DNA from: Cercospora beticola
Taxonomy: Eukaryota; Ascomycota; Dothideomycetes; Mycosphaerellales; Mycosphaerellaceae
DNA length: 64,000 bases
Direction of reading: 5' to 3'
NCBI RefSeq assembly: GCF_033473495.1
Contig: NC_088936.1
Span: 1,240,001 to 1,304,000, forward strand
Positions 1 through 10,333 of this stretch are shown piece after piece. The translations under genes were made by a program, and so were the position numbers. The notes under the pieces were generated by a model. It was given only the letters and a program-made list of their open reading frames with translations, made no database searches and had not been told where the DNA came from. Position 1 is the first letter of the stretch. Every line of letters begins with the position of its first letter.

Positions 1-415
1 TTGGGAGTGAAAGAAAGTCGAGCTCTCCTGGTCGGCCACTCACGATGACTGCATGATCCACATGCAGCCGCACCTTGACTGGACCCTGCCGCATCGCATC
101 GCTCCCCGCCCAGCAGGCGATCGCCCGTGCTCCCAGGCACACATCTCTCGTCACTCAGCCTCTCGCCATCATGCATGAGTGACTCCTCTGCGCAATCACA
201 TCCTGAGCAACTCGCAGTATCGCCATTGCTGTGAGCACCTCGAGCTGCCCTTCCACGACCGCATCCTCCGTCTGGGAGATAGATCACTCCGCCCCGCTGT
301 CTCACCTGTCACATGCTCCCACGCTAGCGCAACACGCGCGTGAGCACTGCTGGTTGAGATCAAGGTAGTAGACCGTCTTCGACTTCGCAGCTTCACACAC
401 CTTGTCACAGTGGCC
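1..415. other. Upstream region of ATG4, no gene seen
   Basis: GC-rich sequence holding the presumed promoter and 5' leader of ATG4. Short open frames on the minus strand have no recognisable protein character. No RNA gene was seen. The left neighbour lies outside the window. Confidence 0.5.
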
Positions 416-1806
416 ATGAACGAGTTTGCCCGCTTCTCGAAGCGGGCAGTCGACTACATCTTCGACCGACCTGCCAGAAACGACGACCCATCGCCTATCT
501 GGTGCCTGGGCCGATCCTACGACTCCGAGTATCGTCCCGACCGACCATCTTCAGCAAGCGGTGCCCTACCAGGTACCTCTCCCTCAGCACAGTCAGATGT
601 ATCACACGCCGATAGCGCAGTGGTGACCAAAGCGAGCGCGAAGCCCGACGATGTGGCTGCAGATAACGACGATGAGCTGGTCAAGAGCTTCGACCAAGTG
701 CAACTTAGTAAAAGCATGGACGAAGAGGATCTTGGATGGCCCTCGGAATTCGTAGATGACTTCGAGTCGAGAATATGGATCACATACAGAGATGGCTTTC
801 CGCCGATACCCAAATCGTCAGACCCAGCAGCGGGCTCGAAGATGTCATTCACGACCAAGCTACGAAGCCTTGCAAACCAACAGGGCTTCACTTCCGACAC
901 TGGTTGGGGATGCATGATCAGGAGTGGGCAGTCTTTGTTGGCGAACACAATCGTCCTGCATAGGCTAGGTCGGGACTGGAGGAAGGGTAAGAACGAGGCA
1001 GAGCACAAGAATGTTCTGTCGCTTTTCGCAGATACACCTGAGGCGCCCTTCTCTATTCACAAGTTCGTCGAGCACGGTGCTCAGGCATGTGGCACATATC
1101 CGGGCGAGTGGTTTGGTCCAAGCGCCACAGCCAGGTGTTTGCGGTGAGTGCAGCGGACTCGGCTGACTGAACATTACTGATGCATCACAGAGCTCTCACC
1201 GACAAGTACCACGAAGCAGGACTGCGGGTCTACGCACGCCCTAACGATAGCGATGTATACGCAGATGCGCTCCTGGAAACAGCGACACAGAAAGATGCAG
1301 ATGATAAATTCCAGCCGACGTTGATCGTACTCGGAATCAGATTGGGAATAGACAAGGTCACACCGGCATATCACGTAGCCCTGAAGGCAGCACTCGAGCT
1401 TCCACAAAGTGTTGGAATTGCTGGTGGACGACCAAGCAGCAGCCACTACTTCATCGGTCACCAAGGCGATGCGTTCTTCTATCTCGACCCGCACTACACA
1501 CGACCCATGCTATCGCCACAGCCTTCTGGCGAAGACATCGAAACATGCCACACGCGACGGATCCGCAAGCTGCCTCTGTCCGAGATGGATCCTTCCATGC
1601 TCCTTGGTTTCCTCATACACAGTAAAGAAGAGTTCGAGCAGTGGAGAAAGGCTGTCTCAGAAATGCCAGGCAAAGCCATCATACACATTCACGATACAGA
1701 GCCAAAGTATGCCACTGGAAATGAGCGAGCAGGTGCCATTGACGAGGTGGAGACTATGGATGAAACGCTAGATGAGGATGATGATGACGAGGGCGAGAAG
1801 ATATGA
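416..1806 (+). CDS. ATG4: Autophagy cysteine protease Atg4
   Basis: Cysteine protease that processes Atg8 to expose its C-terminal glycine and later removes it from phosphatidylethanolamine during autophagy. Two exons, 416-1143 and 1191-1806, are joined across a 47-bp intron (gtgagt...cacag), giving 447 residues. The catalytic Cys is at about residue 166 in [10 protein letters not shown], and the Asp and His of the triad are at about 342 and 344 in LDPHYTRP. The C-terminus is acidic. The frame is open from a GTG at 410, but the first ATG is at 416 and is taken as the start. It runs convergently with the next gene. The family assignment rests on clear motifs and normal length; the regulation is not visible. 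Confidence 0.95.
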
Positions 1807-2401
1807 GGACTCGTGGGAGGATTGGGATATACGACTGATGTGAAAGGCTTGGTTTTTCGGGATACCTGAACGGTTCTGTTTGGGACATGACTACCTACTG
1901 TTCTGACGATGGGCATTTGAGCGTTCTTGCATGACGGAATGGAAGTTGGCGCACATTGGGTCAAAGGCTGTGCGTGATCGGTTTTAGTGACTCAGCTGAT
2001 AGATACCCGATATGAACGAAATCGGCTGTTAAGACAAATGGTTCTAAGGTTCGTTGGAGAGGGAGCGGAAACGCGAAATTGACGCGACGTCTTGGCGGCA
2101 ATCTCGACTTGGTGCTTTCGCTTCTGCCCTCCAGCTTCCAACGCCTGTCCCCTTCTCTCTGCGCAAAAGATCCATGTCTGACATCGCCTGTAGAGGCCCA
2201 ATACATGGCGACAATCTCACGTGCTTACCCTCTTGCTGGAGGCGCATCACACCGACGGCAAATTAGCGTCCTTGCCAGCAGCACGGCGTGAGGTAAGCGA
2301 ACGGGTATAAAGACTGGGCTGACAGCGTGAGAACGAATTGTAGGGACACCTTGCGATTTCACTGCTCATTATCTGCAATCTGCTCGTATACTATATGTCA
2401 T
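1807..2401. other. Convergent intergenic region
   Basis: Lies between the 3' ends of ATG4 and the next minus-strand gene. Short overlapping frames around 2,050-2,290 show no motif. A TATA-like ggtataaag at about 2,302 points rightward into the 3' end of the neighbouring gene; I cannot tell whether it drives an antisense transcript. Confidence 0.4.
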
Positions 2402-3660
2402 TCACGCTGAATCAAACGCGTCCAGAGACCAATTGTGCGCTGGGTCGAGGATGGTGGCGTCTTCTCTCAGGAGCGAAAAGTCGAAGTTGAGTAGCTGTTC
2501 GTCCGTCAATGCCAGCGGCTGCCAATTGTCTACCGATGAAGTGTTGATATCACAGAACGATTGCATATTCATGGAGGCACTGGCGCCTGTTGATGAAAAG
2601 CTGATGTCTTGCAGCTTGTTGCCAGACATGCTTTCTATCGCGTCGCGGCTGAGAACACCTCCATTGCACACTTCGCCCACGTCCGAGGAAGCTGGCGCCG
2701 GTAATGTACCGGACGACTGCGGCGACTGATCCATTGCTTTCAACAATTCATCAAGCTTGTGCTTGACGACAACATCACGAAGATTAGCATAAGGCGCTGC
2801 TTCTTCCTTGATACCGATCGAGATCAGCTTGTTCTTGACGTGCTTGAACTTCGGGGCATCCGGCTTCTTGGGCATGAGCTTACACCAGCTTTACAACGTC
2901 AGCTCCCTTCGCCCTTCGAAGTCTTACGCAAAACTTACAACGATTCGGACAATCCGTTGCCAAGCACGAAGCACAATCCTGGAAATTCCAACTGCTTTTC
3001 GAGTGCTTTATACCGGTGACCAAAATCGTCCATGTCCTTGATCGTCTGCTCGACCTTTTTACGGCTTTTTTCGACCTGGTTCGGGACCTTTTCGGGAAAT
3101 AGTCCACTCTTGAGGAAGATGTCGGCCACTCGCGGAATAGACGGGTTACCCAGCTTCAATCTCAGCTCAGAAATCACGATACATGCAAAGCGCTGATACA
3201 GGCGGGACTACTGGCCACCATCTCTGTACCAAAACACTTGCAGGAATCGTGCTCGAGGATCCATGGTTGCAACGTTCGCATCTACCCCTGGTGGCAGCCA
3301 GAAGCTGAGCGGAGTGGTCATCCAGCTTTTGCTGTGGCTTTTCAGCAGATCGAGTGTGCTCTCGTCTGGACCACCGTAGTTGTCAATCTCTTCGAAGCGC
3401 CTTGCGTCTTGGTCTCCGCGTTTGACCACGCGATAGCCCACTTTGGATTCGAAGTGCTTTGATTGCACCGAACGCTTCTTGAGGACATTGGCGATCACTT
3501 GAAGATGATGTCTGAGATCGATGGCGACCTAGATGTCTTGCGGTCAGAAGTGGTGTGACTGCTGAGGGGGCCGACGCACCTCATCATCATCTCCCTCCTT
3601 CCAAAAGGACTCACGTGCTGGATCCAGCGCCTGTGAGTGTTCTGGACTGTGTTCGCTCAT
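2402..3660 (-). CDS. Unrecognised four-exon protein (370 aa)
   Basis: I do not recognise the family. The model is exons 3660-3580, 3528-3238, 3192-2939 and 2888-2402, with introns of 51, 45 and 50 bp. All have GT-AG ends, and a CTGAC branch-like site is clear in the first and third. Frame is kept through all four exons, which supports a real gene. The protein starts MSEHSPEHSQ, has a basic middle part with a Lys/Arg-rich stretch (VEKSRKKVEQ) followed by a probable helix, then a basic segment (MPKKPDAPKFKHVKNK), and an acidic Ser-rich C-terminus. There is no signal peptide or membrane span. The mix suggests an intracellular, possibly nuclear protein, but that is only inference. Confidence 0.75.
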
Positions 3661-4287
3661 GCCGGATCACATCAAAACCTGAAAGTGGGTATAGTGGACT
3701 TGCTCGATCTCGGAGCATGGCAAGTCATGAGGCGAACGCTGGGAACTGTTTTGTGGCAGCTCGGCAGTCTTCGTGCTGCAGACGAGGGAGCTCCGCTGGG
3801 TACACCAGTACAACTGAATTGACTTCATGCCAAGACTGGCGCTAATTTTCCCTACGGCAGACTGCAACCTCACTGCACGAAGCTCGCAAGCAGAACAGGT
3901 TTTTTGTCATTCGTTGCTGCCGAACATGGTTCTAGATCTCTGGCTTCATGCAACTCACTTTCGAGCTGCATACGTTGACGTCAAACACGACGAGATCTTC
4001 GAAGCCCACTGCGCTTGGCATGACCTTGCTCACCTCATTGAGGTGATCAGCTTGTCTTGGTGCAAGGAAGTGGCGAAAAGTTTCGACGATTGACGTATCA
4101 TTCTGGCAGTGTTCATTGACGAGAAGAAGTGGGCGTCACGAAGAGATCCGACCATTCGAGGGGTATAAAAGCTTCGAGAAGGGAGCGTTATGGCTGGAAC
4201 CACATCCGACCAAGAAATAGCGCAAGAGGATCCCTGAAAGTCGCAACCCAACCAATCAATCGACCAAGTACACCAAAGTACATCACC
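3661..4287. other. Divergent intergenic region
   Basis: Promoter region shared by the unknown minus-strand gene and the plus-strand dsRNA-binding protein gene. It holds one clear TATA-like box (listed separately). Open frames inside it have no family character. Confidence 0.5.
4164..4170 (+). promoter_or_regulatory. TATA-like box of the dsRNA-binding protein gene
   Basis: The sequence ggtataaaag lies about 120 bp upstream of the ATG at 4,288, in the right orientation and range for a fungal TATA promoter. Confidence 0.5.
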
Positions 4288-5209
4288 ATGTCCGATAGTA
4301 CCACATTCAAGTCAGCCGAGAGCTCGCAACCACAGGGCTTGACATCGTCACACATCGAGCGGCTCTCCGAAACAACTCGTGAAGACACTCCAGTTTCTTC
4401 TCCGCCCGCGAAGCTTGATGCTCATTGGCAGCGATGCTACGGCTTCGGCAAGCATTTCTTCACCTATGTCTTGGCTGAACCGTTGTACCATGCAGCTCTG
4501 CCTACCGCCACGGGCCCGCAGCTTGATGTAGGCGAAAGACTAGACCACGTTATCTCAGCACTGACTCAAATACCCACAGGCTCAATTGCAGACCTCAATG
4601 ACAGACTTTCGATATGTGGACTGCCTGCAAAAGGCATCGGCAATCGCAGAGTCCGCCGATCTTTCCCCGCCGCCACAAACCCGACCAGGTGGTCACTTTG
4701 CGCAGCTGATGGAAGTCATTGGCCTCATAGCACTTCACGATTCAACAGAAGCCAAGCGTGAGCTTGCTGGTGCTATCAGAGGCTCAAGCTTGCGAGGTAC
4801 TGGTAAGGAGCGTCAATTTGAGGGCTTCCCGCCGTCTCCTCCCGAATCTGTGAGCTCGGATGAGCCCGAGACGATTCAGAATGCACCACACCAGCACCAA
4901 CGAGCCCGCAACCAAGACTTCCACGACGGCAACCGACGCCGAGAGCGTCCTTTGCAAGACAGACGAATCGGTCAGGAGGTAGTCAGACGAGACGAGCCGA
5001 ATATGGGCGCCTATGCAACTAGATTGTACGAGTATTGCCAGCAGAACGGGCACGGCCTCGATCATGAAGCTGTGCAAGCAAGTCAGACTGCTGCAACATG
5101 GAGAGAAGTGGTCAACGTGGACGGTCGCACCTGGATTGGCGAGGCCAATACGAAGAAAGCTGCCAGACATGAGGCATTCCGCGATGCGTGTATCGAGCTG
5201 GGCATTTGA
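4288..5209 (+). CDS. dsRNA-binding motif protein
   Basis: Two exons, 4288-4527 and 4580-5209, with a 52-bp intron (gtaggc...actgac...cccacag) in phase 0; 289 residues. The last ~68 residues (from about 222) look like a double-stranded RNA-binding motif: an N-terminal helix (GAYATRLYEYCQQ), a strand with TWREVVNVDGRTWIGE, then the typical basic last helix TKKAARHEAFRDAC. The N-terminal half is Ser/Thr-rich and then mixed helical, without a recognised domain. A proline-rich linker and an Arg-rich stretch precede the motif. The gene lies immediately upstream of a deaminase-family gene on the same strand. Binding to dsRNA is inferred from the motif; the biological role is unknown. Confidence 0.85.
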
Positions 5210-5384
5210 ACGCTAGCTGAATGCAATTTGGAACGAAGCTCAGGAAGTCTCAGGCGATTGTTGCTGTGTCAAGCTAGCTCTAAGCCTCATGCTGCACCGC
5301 GCCGATCGACCAAAACTTGTTTTGCCACCGACAATGATTTACTTATGCATTGGATTGTCTACTCAACCTGCCGGACTATCCACA

Positions 5385-6750
5385 ATGTTTAGTACGACCC
5401 AAGTCTCTTCAGAGAGCGAGAGTGTGGTGCAACGTCTACATGACCACATTGTCGCCAAAGATCTTGTTCAACACGTTGCCGTAGAGCATGTTACCTCTTA
5501 CTTGAAACCCGGCACCGGCGTTCCTTTCAAGCCGCAGCAGACAACCTGGCATCGCTTTCTTGATGAGCTGTGCCACCTCTGTGACTTCAAAGGTGGTGGC
5601 AAAACTGTAAGATCGATTGCTGTCGAAAACACAAGCAGCAGCGGCACAATTTTCTGGGCTGCTTCGACCTATACAGATTCAGCTGCTTTCGAGCAACACT
5701 TGTTAGCGTTACTTGGAGTCTTGAAGAGGCTCTCAGCCAGGAACAGCCGCACGGAGGAGACAGCAGCAGCCATCAATGATCTCTCCGTGGATAAAGCATC
5801 TGGAAGGATCAAGGTTTACAGTGCTCTGTTCATTGAGTCGGCGAACCAGGCTATCAGAAAATTGTCAACAAGCACGGCGCCTGCAGGTCAGTGCGGCTCG
5901 GCTCTCAATGAATATTTGTTGACAATACGATGCAGATCGAACCTTGCTCACTGTCCTCAAGGAGCTCAAAACCTCTTCAGACTCCTTCCCAGCATTGTGT
6001 CGTGGAGCATACGACAAATTCAGACACACTGAAGCTCAAGCACGGCTGAACTATCTCATCGAGCACGATCACGACACTTTGTGGACGCATCTAAGGCATC
6101 GTATCGGACGACTCGGTTCGTTCAAGCGCGCTTCGCGATTCCTGGCCAAGAACGCACCCAAGTTCGCGGACATCATTCGAGATGCAAAGGTCAAGCTTGT
6201 CGATTCACAGCCTCGAGTGAGGACGCCGATATCTGTGGGACCAGATCTCGAAACGCTTCTCACTCGCGTGTGTGCCTGGCTGAAGCAAGAGGCTATCCTC
6301 GCCCAAGCAACAAAGAAGCTAGAGACCGCAGAGAACAAGCTCAAAAGTCTCCGTGAGCATACTCTGATGCCCATAGTGCATGCAGAAATACTTATTCTCA
6401 ACCACTTCTTCACCAAGGATCTCCGCTTCGTAAATGACGATCGATACATCGGCTGCAGCAAGCCATCATGTTACTGTTGTTCGCTGTATTTTGATGCACA
6501 TCCCGGAAACTTCGTACAAAGACCTTGCCATGGGAATGCCTACGTTAAATGGTCGCCTCCGCGATCCCAGACCGGCGCGCTGAGTGCCGTCACTGTCAAC
6601 GTCTTGGAGAGCATGACTCTTGACATTCAGGGGGAGCTGAGAGTCCAAATTTTGAATGACATTTATGGACGCAAACGAAGTCGTGATTCGGAGACTGGCA
6701 TGACGGCCTCATGGAATGGTCAAACGGAGACTCTGGCCGGGCCCGCATGA
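5385..6750 (+). CDS. OTT_1508-like nucleic acid/nucleotide deaminase-fold protein
   Basis: Two exons, to 5886 and from 5936, with a 49-bp intron (gtcagt...gatgcag). From the ATG at 5,385 the protein has 438 residues; in-frame ATGs at 5,289 and 5,334 are alternative starts. The C-terminal third carries a zinc-deaminase signature: VHAEILIL with His316-Glu318, then CSKPSCYCCS with Cys346 and Cys349, matching H-x-E and C-x-x-C. This fits the fungal OTT_1508-like deaminase family, whose substrates are not established. The N-terminal ~250 residues are helical with no catalytic motif. No signal peptide is visible. The start lies 80-176 bp after the dsRNA-binding protein gene, a short gap that may mean shared regulation. 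Family assignment comes from memory of the motif pattern. Confidence 0.8.
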
Positions 6751-7122
6751 GAACGCAGTAGGGAGAGTGAGCATGGAAGCTTCTGCTGTGCGACTGTTTG
6801 ATCTCTTGCAGCACCGCACGAGGATTTGTTGGACGCCATGCATCATATCATCGAGCAGCGAAGACATGACACTCAAGCACCATTTCAGCCTGTCGTGGGC
6901 ATGACTCTGTATTGGTGCTGTTGAATGGAAGTTTCCAGTCGCTGCGCGTGAATAGCCATTCACTCGGCGCCGTGCGGCATTTTAGTGCCGAGCTTGTCTG
7001 TCCCTCGCGGCCCACTCCCACTTTCCAACTAACCCTCATCTGCGACTCGCGCGGCACCACTCATCTCCGTCACCTATCGCACAACAGTGCCTCCAGCCTT
7101 CAACACCTCGGCATTCGCGAAG
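6751..7122. other. Intergenic region upstream of BTB gene 1
   Basis: Contains the 3' flank of the deaminase gene and the presumed promoter and 5' leader of the first BTB gene, with a pyrimidine-rich stretch just upstream. I see no gene. Confidence 0.5.
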
Positions 7123-8200
7123 ATGTCGCTGTACGAGAAGTAAGGCCTCCCGCAACTCGAGCAGGAACGCATCGCTGATCTTCAACAGGATCGCCCGATC
7201 AAAGCCGTGCAAGTTCCGCATTGGCGAAGGAAAGACGGTCTTCTATGTGCATTCAGCTTTGGTCACCGAGCAATCGAAGGGGCTCCACGATCTGATCTAC
7301 GAAAATGACGGCGATACTGTGAAGAACTCGATTGCGCTGGACCGAGTCGACGCCGACACGTTCTCACGTTTCGTGGAATACCTCTACACTGGCGACTACG
7401 CCGCCGCAAAGCCCAAAGCACGCGTGCAGTCGGTCGAGTCCTCCGCTGCGGAGAATTCTGATGAGGAGCCTACGCCAGCATCTTCGAACTCGGGCCGCGA
7501 CGGTCACGACGAGAGCTGCAGCGAGCATATAGATGCAGGCACTTTTTGGGGAACTCGACATGAGTGCACTTGTGGTTTCGAAGGCGGGAAGTCTGGCCTG
7601 GAAGTGCAATTCGGAGCTCAGCCCGCACCACCATCTTTTTCTTGGGGTGCTTTCGAGCCAGCACCGCCCGCGAAGCCGAACAAGAAGAAGCAGAAGAAAC
7701 CCGAAGACCAGAGGCCTCCTATCTCTGCCAAAGCGCAGGCTTGGGAGGCCTTCAAAGCGCTCACTTGGCCTTTGGCTAAGAAAGAAGCAAAAGGCCCTGA
7801 ATACTTCGCCAGACCGAACGAGGCCGGCGAAGACTACAGCGAGGTCTTGCTTTCCCATGCACGCCTGCACATCTTCGCTTGCGTCTACGACATCGGTCGC
7901 CTGCAAGCTCTGACGCTCAGAAACTTGCACAAGACCCTGGTTGCATTCACCATCTTCGACGATTGCGCACAGGACGTTGGTGAGCTGTTGGAATACTGCC
8001 ACTGCCCATTCGTAAATCACGCTGCTAACAAGCTGCCCGAAATGGTCGACCAGTACGTGGCTTGCAATATGGGCAACTTGATGGGGGATTCACTTTTTAG
8101 AGATGCTGTCCAGAACTGCGACGCTTCTTTTGGTTTGCTGGACCTGCTCGTCGACCGACTGCGGATTCTGGAACAGGACCCGGAACACGATGGCATCTAG
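7123..8200 (+). CDS. BTB/POZ domain protein, tandem copy 1
   Basis: A 17-nt first exon (7123-7139, MSLYE plus two bases) is joined over a 49-bp intron to 7189-8200, giving 342 residues. The BTB/POZ core is seen in FYVHSALVTEQSKGLHDLI and in VDADTFSRFVEYLYTGDY. BTB domains mediate dimerisation and often recruit substrates to Cullin-3 ligases; no Kelch, MATH or zinc-finger partner domain is visible. An acidic, Ser-rich insert and a Lys-rich stretch (KPNKKKQKK) separate the BTB half from a helical C-terminal half (YSEVLLSHARLHIFA), an arrangement common in Ascomycete BTB proteins of unknown role. The next gene is a paralogue with the same layout and the same first-intron phase. Confidence 0.9.
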
Positions 8201-8464
8201 GCCCGAAGTTTGGATGAAGGCATGATCCGGGCGCTGCATATTCACTAGCCTACTGTGCTTTCGGTGGACGACCTTGTCAGTCACCGCATAAAGAAAGCCG
8301 TAGGGAAAATTAGCGTGAAACTCCCCACTATGTTTCAGGAAGGTGGGAGCATGAATACAAACCCGCCATTGTGCGAGGCTATGATGCATCATTTCCTTGT
8401 ACTTGTTCACTCACCATCTCTCACATTTCCTCATCGCAGACAGACAGATCGCTCGACAGCAGAC

Positions 8465-9463
8465 ATGAGCTCTGACTCTACAAAGTGCGTGAAGTGAAGC
8501 AAGTGGCAATGCTCAATTACTGACCCTGGTAGTATTGGTGATGCTGCCCGATCTGAAGCTATTCTGTGCCTTGTCGGAGCTGCGAAGACGAAGTTCTTCG
8601 TACATCGAGCTCTACTAAAGCACAGGAACGCCGATCCCCTATGTCCTATCGAAATGAAAAGCGAAAAGGATCCTGCATCGCCGGTCAGAATCGAATACGT
8701 CGATGCTGAGACCTTTGCGCGGTACATCGAATACCTCTACACTGGAGAGTACACAGCAGCAGAGCCGAGGAGTCGCATCCACTCGTACTCAAACTCAGCG
8801 AGTGAATCAGATACTGAGGTTCTGACTCCCTCGGCCTTATCAGACGCAAGCTTTGATAATTTCGCAGAGAAAGCGTCCTTGCATACTGAAAAATCCTCCT
8901 TCGGTGAAACAATGATACCACCTGAGAAGACTGCGGAACAATCGAAGCAGCCGAAAGAGCAAACAGCTCAAAGTGCTTGGAAGTTCCCATGGAAGAGACA
9001 AGCGCCTTCACTCCGCCAGCAAGCATGGGAGAGTTTCGTGGCCAAACTGCCTTCTGGCCCTCAGGCGAGCAGTAAGCCAGCTATGTGTATGAATGACCTA
9101 CACCAAGACTTTCATGAAGACTACACCGAGGTCTTTCTTTCCCATGCGAAACTCTACATCTTCGCCGCGATGTGGTCGGCGGAGAGTCTGCGGAAGCTTT
9201 CACTCCGAAGACTGCATGAGAGTCTGGTCCATTTCACGCCCTGTTCGGTGTGTGTGGGCGACGTTGCGATTCTGCTTCGGCACGTTCACCACGACACGGA
9301 TTCTCTCTGCAACATTGCCGAATTGAAAGCTGTTGTCATCGACTACGTGGCCTGCCATGTAGAAAAGCTGGCGCAGAATAGCATTTTCCAGCAAACAATG
9401 CAGGACTCAAACGAGGCCGCGGTGGATCTTATCCAGAGTCTGCTCAGAAGACTGGACACTTGA
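8465..9463 (+). CDS. BTB/POZ domain protein, tandem copy 2
   Basis: A 20-nt first exon (8465-8484) is joined over a 48-bp intron to 8533-9463; 316 residues. The BTB part has FFVHRALLKHRN and VDAETFARYIEYLYTGEY. The C-terminal part has YTEVFLSHAKLYIFA and the helices that follow, aligned with copy 1. The linker is Ser/Thr-rich and unlike the first copy, so the two are old duplicates that kept domain order and a phase-2 intron after the sixth codon. Codon use resembles the neighbours. Function cannot be assigned beyond protein interaction. Confidence 0.88.
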
Positions 9464-9592
9464 TATTCAGCACACACTTCTGATAGTCTGGCCTTGCGCT
9501 GATTGTTCTACTGTAGCGACTGGAATCCGTATCTGATTCTCCCCACGGTATCTCTCCTCATATCAGGCCCACCCAACATCAAGCAGCTTTGC

Positions 9593-9825
9593 TCAATTCT
9601 TCTTCGAACCCGAGTTGGAATTGCCAGAATTGCCACCTTTGCTGGCAGTATTCACGTTCTTGTCGGCAGCAGACTGAGCACGCTGAGCGAAACCCTGGTC
9701 ATTGCCCGACTTGGCCTGCGACAGCGTTAGCAGCGAATCGATATGTGCCGGCATATGGTATAATATGCGCATACATTGGCGGACTGAATGCGAGCCGCAT
9801 CTTCTTTGCTCATTTGTCCAGACAT
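9593..9825 (-). CDS. Small SMP (seed maturation protein)-like protein, 57 aa
   Basis: A short gene of two exons, 9825-9775 and 9715-9593, joined over a 59-bp phase-0 intron with a gctaac branch-like site. The protein begins MSGQMSKEDAARIQSA, continues with AKSGNDQGFAQRAQSAADKN, and ends in a Gly/Asn/Ser/Lys-rich tail. This matches small fungal proteins with the SMP/LEA-like motif, in which Ala/Gln/Ser helices repeat around K-x-G-x-D. Such proteins are hydrophilic and often linked to desiccation or conidia, but their function is not shown. A TATA-like atatataa lies about 90 bp upstream (9,913-9,920, minus strand). Confidence 0.8.
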
Positions 9826-10333
9826 GTTGGTATGTGGTAGATTGTTTACTCTTGTTTCAGGTTCTGTGGATGTTGGAAGTGAATGAAGGACCTAAGTCGT
9901 GAAAGAACATTCTTATATATCTCTAGCTTGATATGTCTCCGCTCATTCCTGCGCGTCTGAAGGAGCTCAATGCTGTAGCTCTGAAGCTCTTGCATGCACT
10001 GAGCCCAGGAATCTGCACAATCAAGCTCGTTCTTTGGCCAATGCACTCTTGAGTTTGGGCTAAAATACCGTGCGGCGCAGTTCTGCTCACGGCATGGGTA
10101 GTCCATTTGCCTAGAGGAGAATTTCACAGCTGTCAGGCCCCGGCCATGTAGGAACCGACTCGACGTTGCCTTCACGCCGCTGATCCAGCTGCAATAATTC
10201 TTGTCGCGAGCTTGTCCCTTGGATGTCCGGAGCTGACTTGGAAGAGCTCATGATGCATGCAGACGGCTGTACAAATGGCACTAACCTCAGCTTCTGCCGT
10301 GAGACGATGTTGGTGCGAAAATCCTACGCTCCA
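9826..10333. other. Intergenic region
   Basis: Holds the promoter of the small SMP-like gene and the 3' flank of the secreted Thr-rich gene. Nothing else recognisable. Confidence 0.5.
9913..9920 (-). promoter_or_regulatory. TATA-like box of the small SMP-like gene
   Basis: Reads atatataa on the minus strand, about 90 bp upstream of the ATG at 9,825. Confidence 0.4.

Noticed and set aside
410..415. GTG as start of ATG4
   Set aside because: The ATG two codons later gives the usual eukaryotic start; GTG starts are not expected in a nuclear gene.
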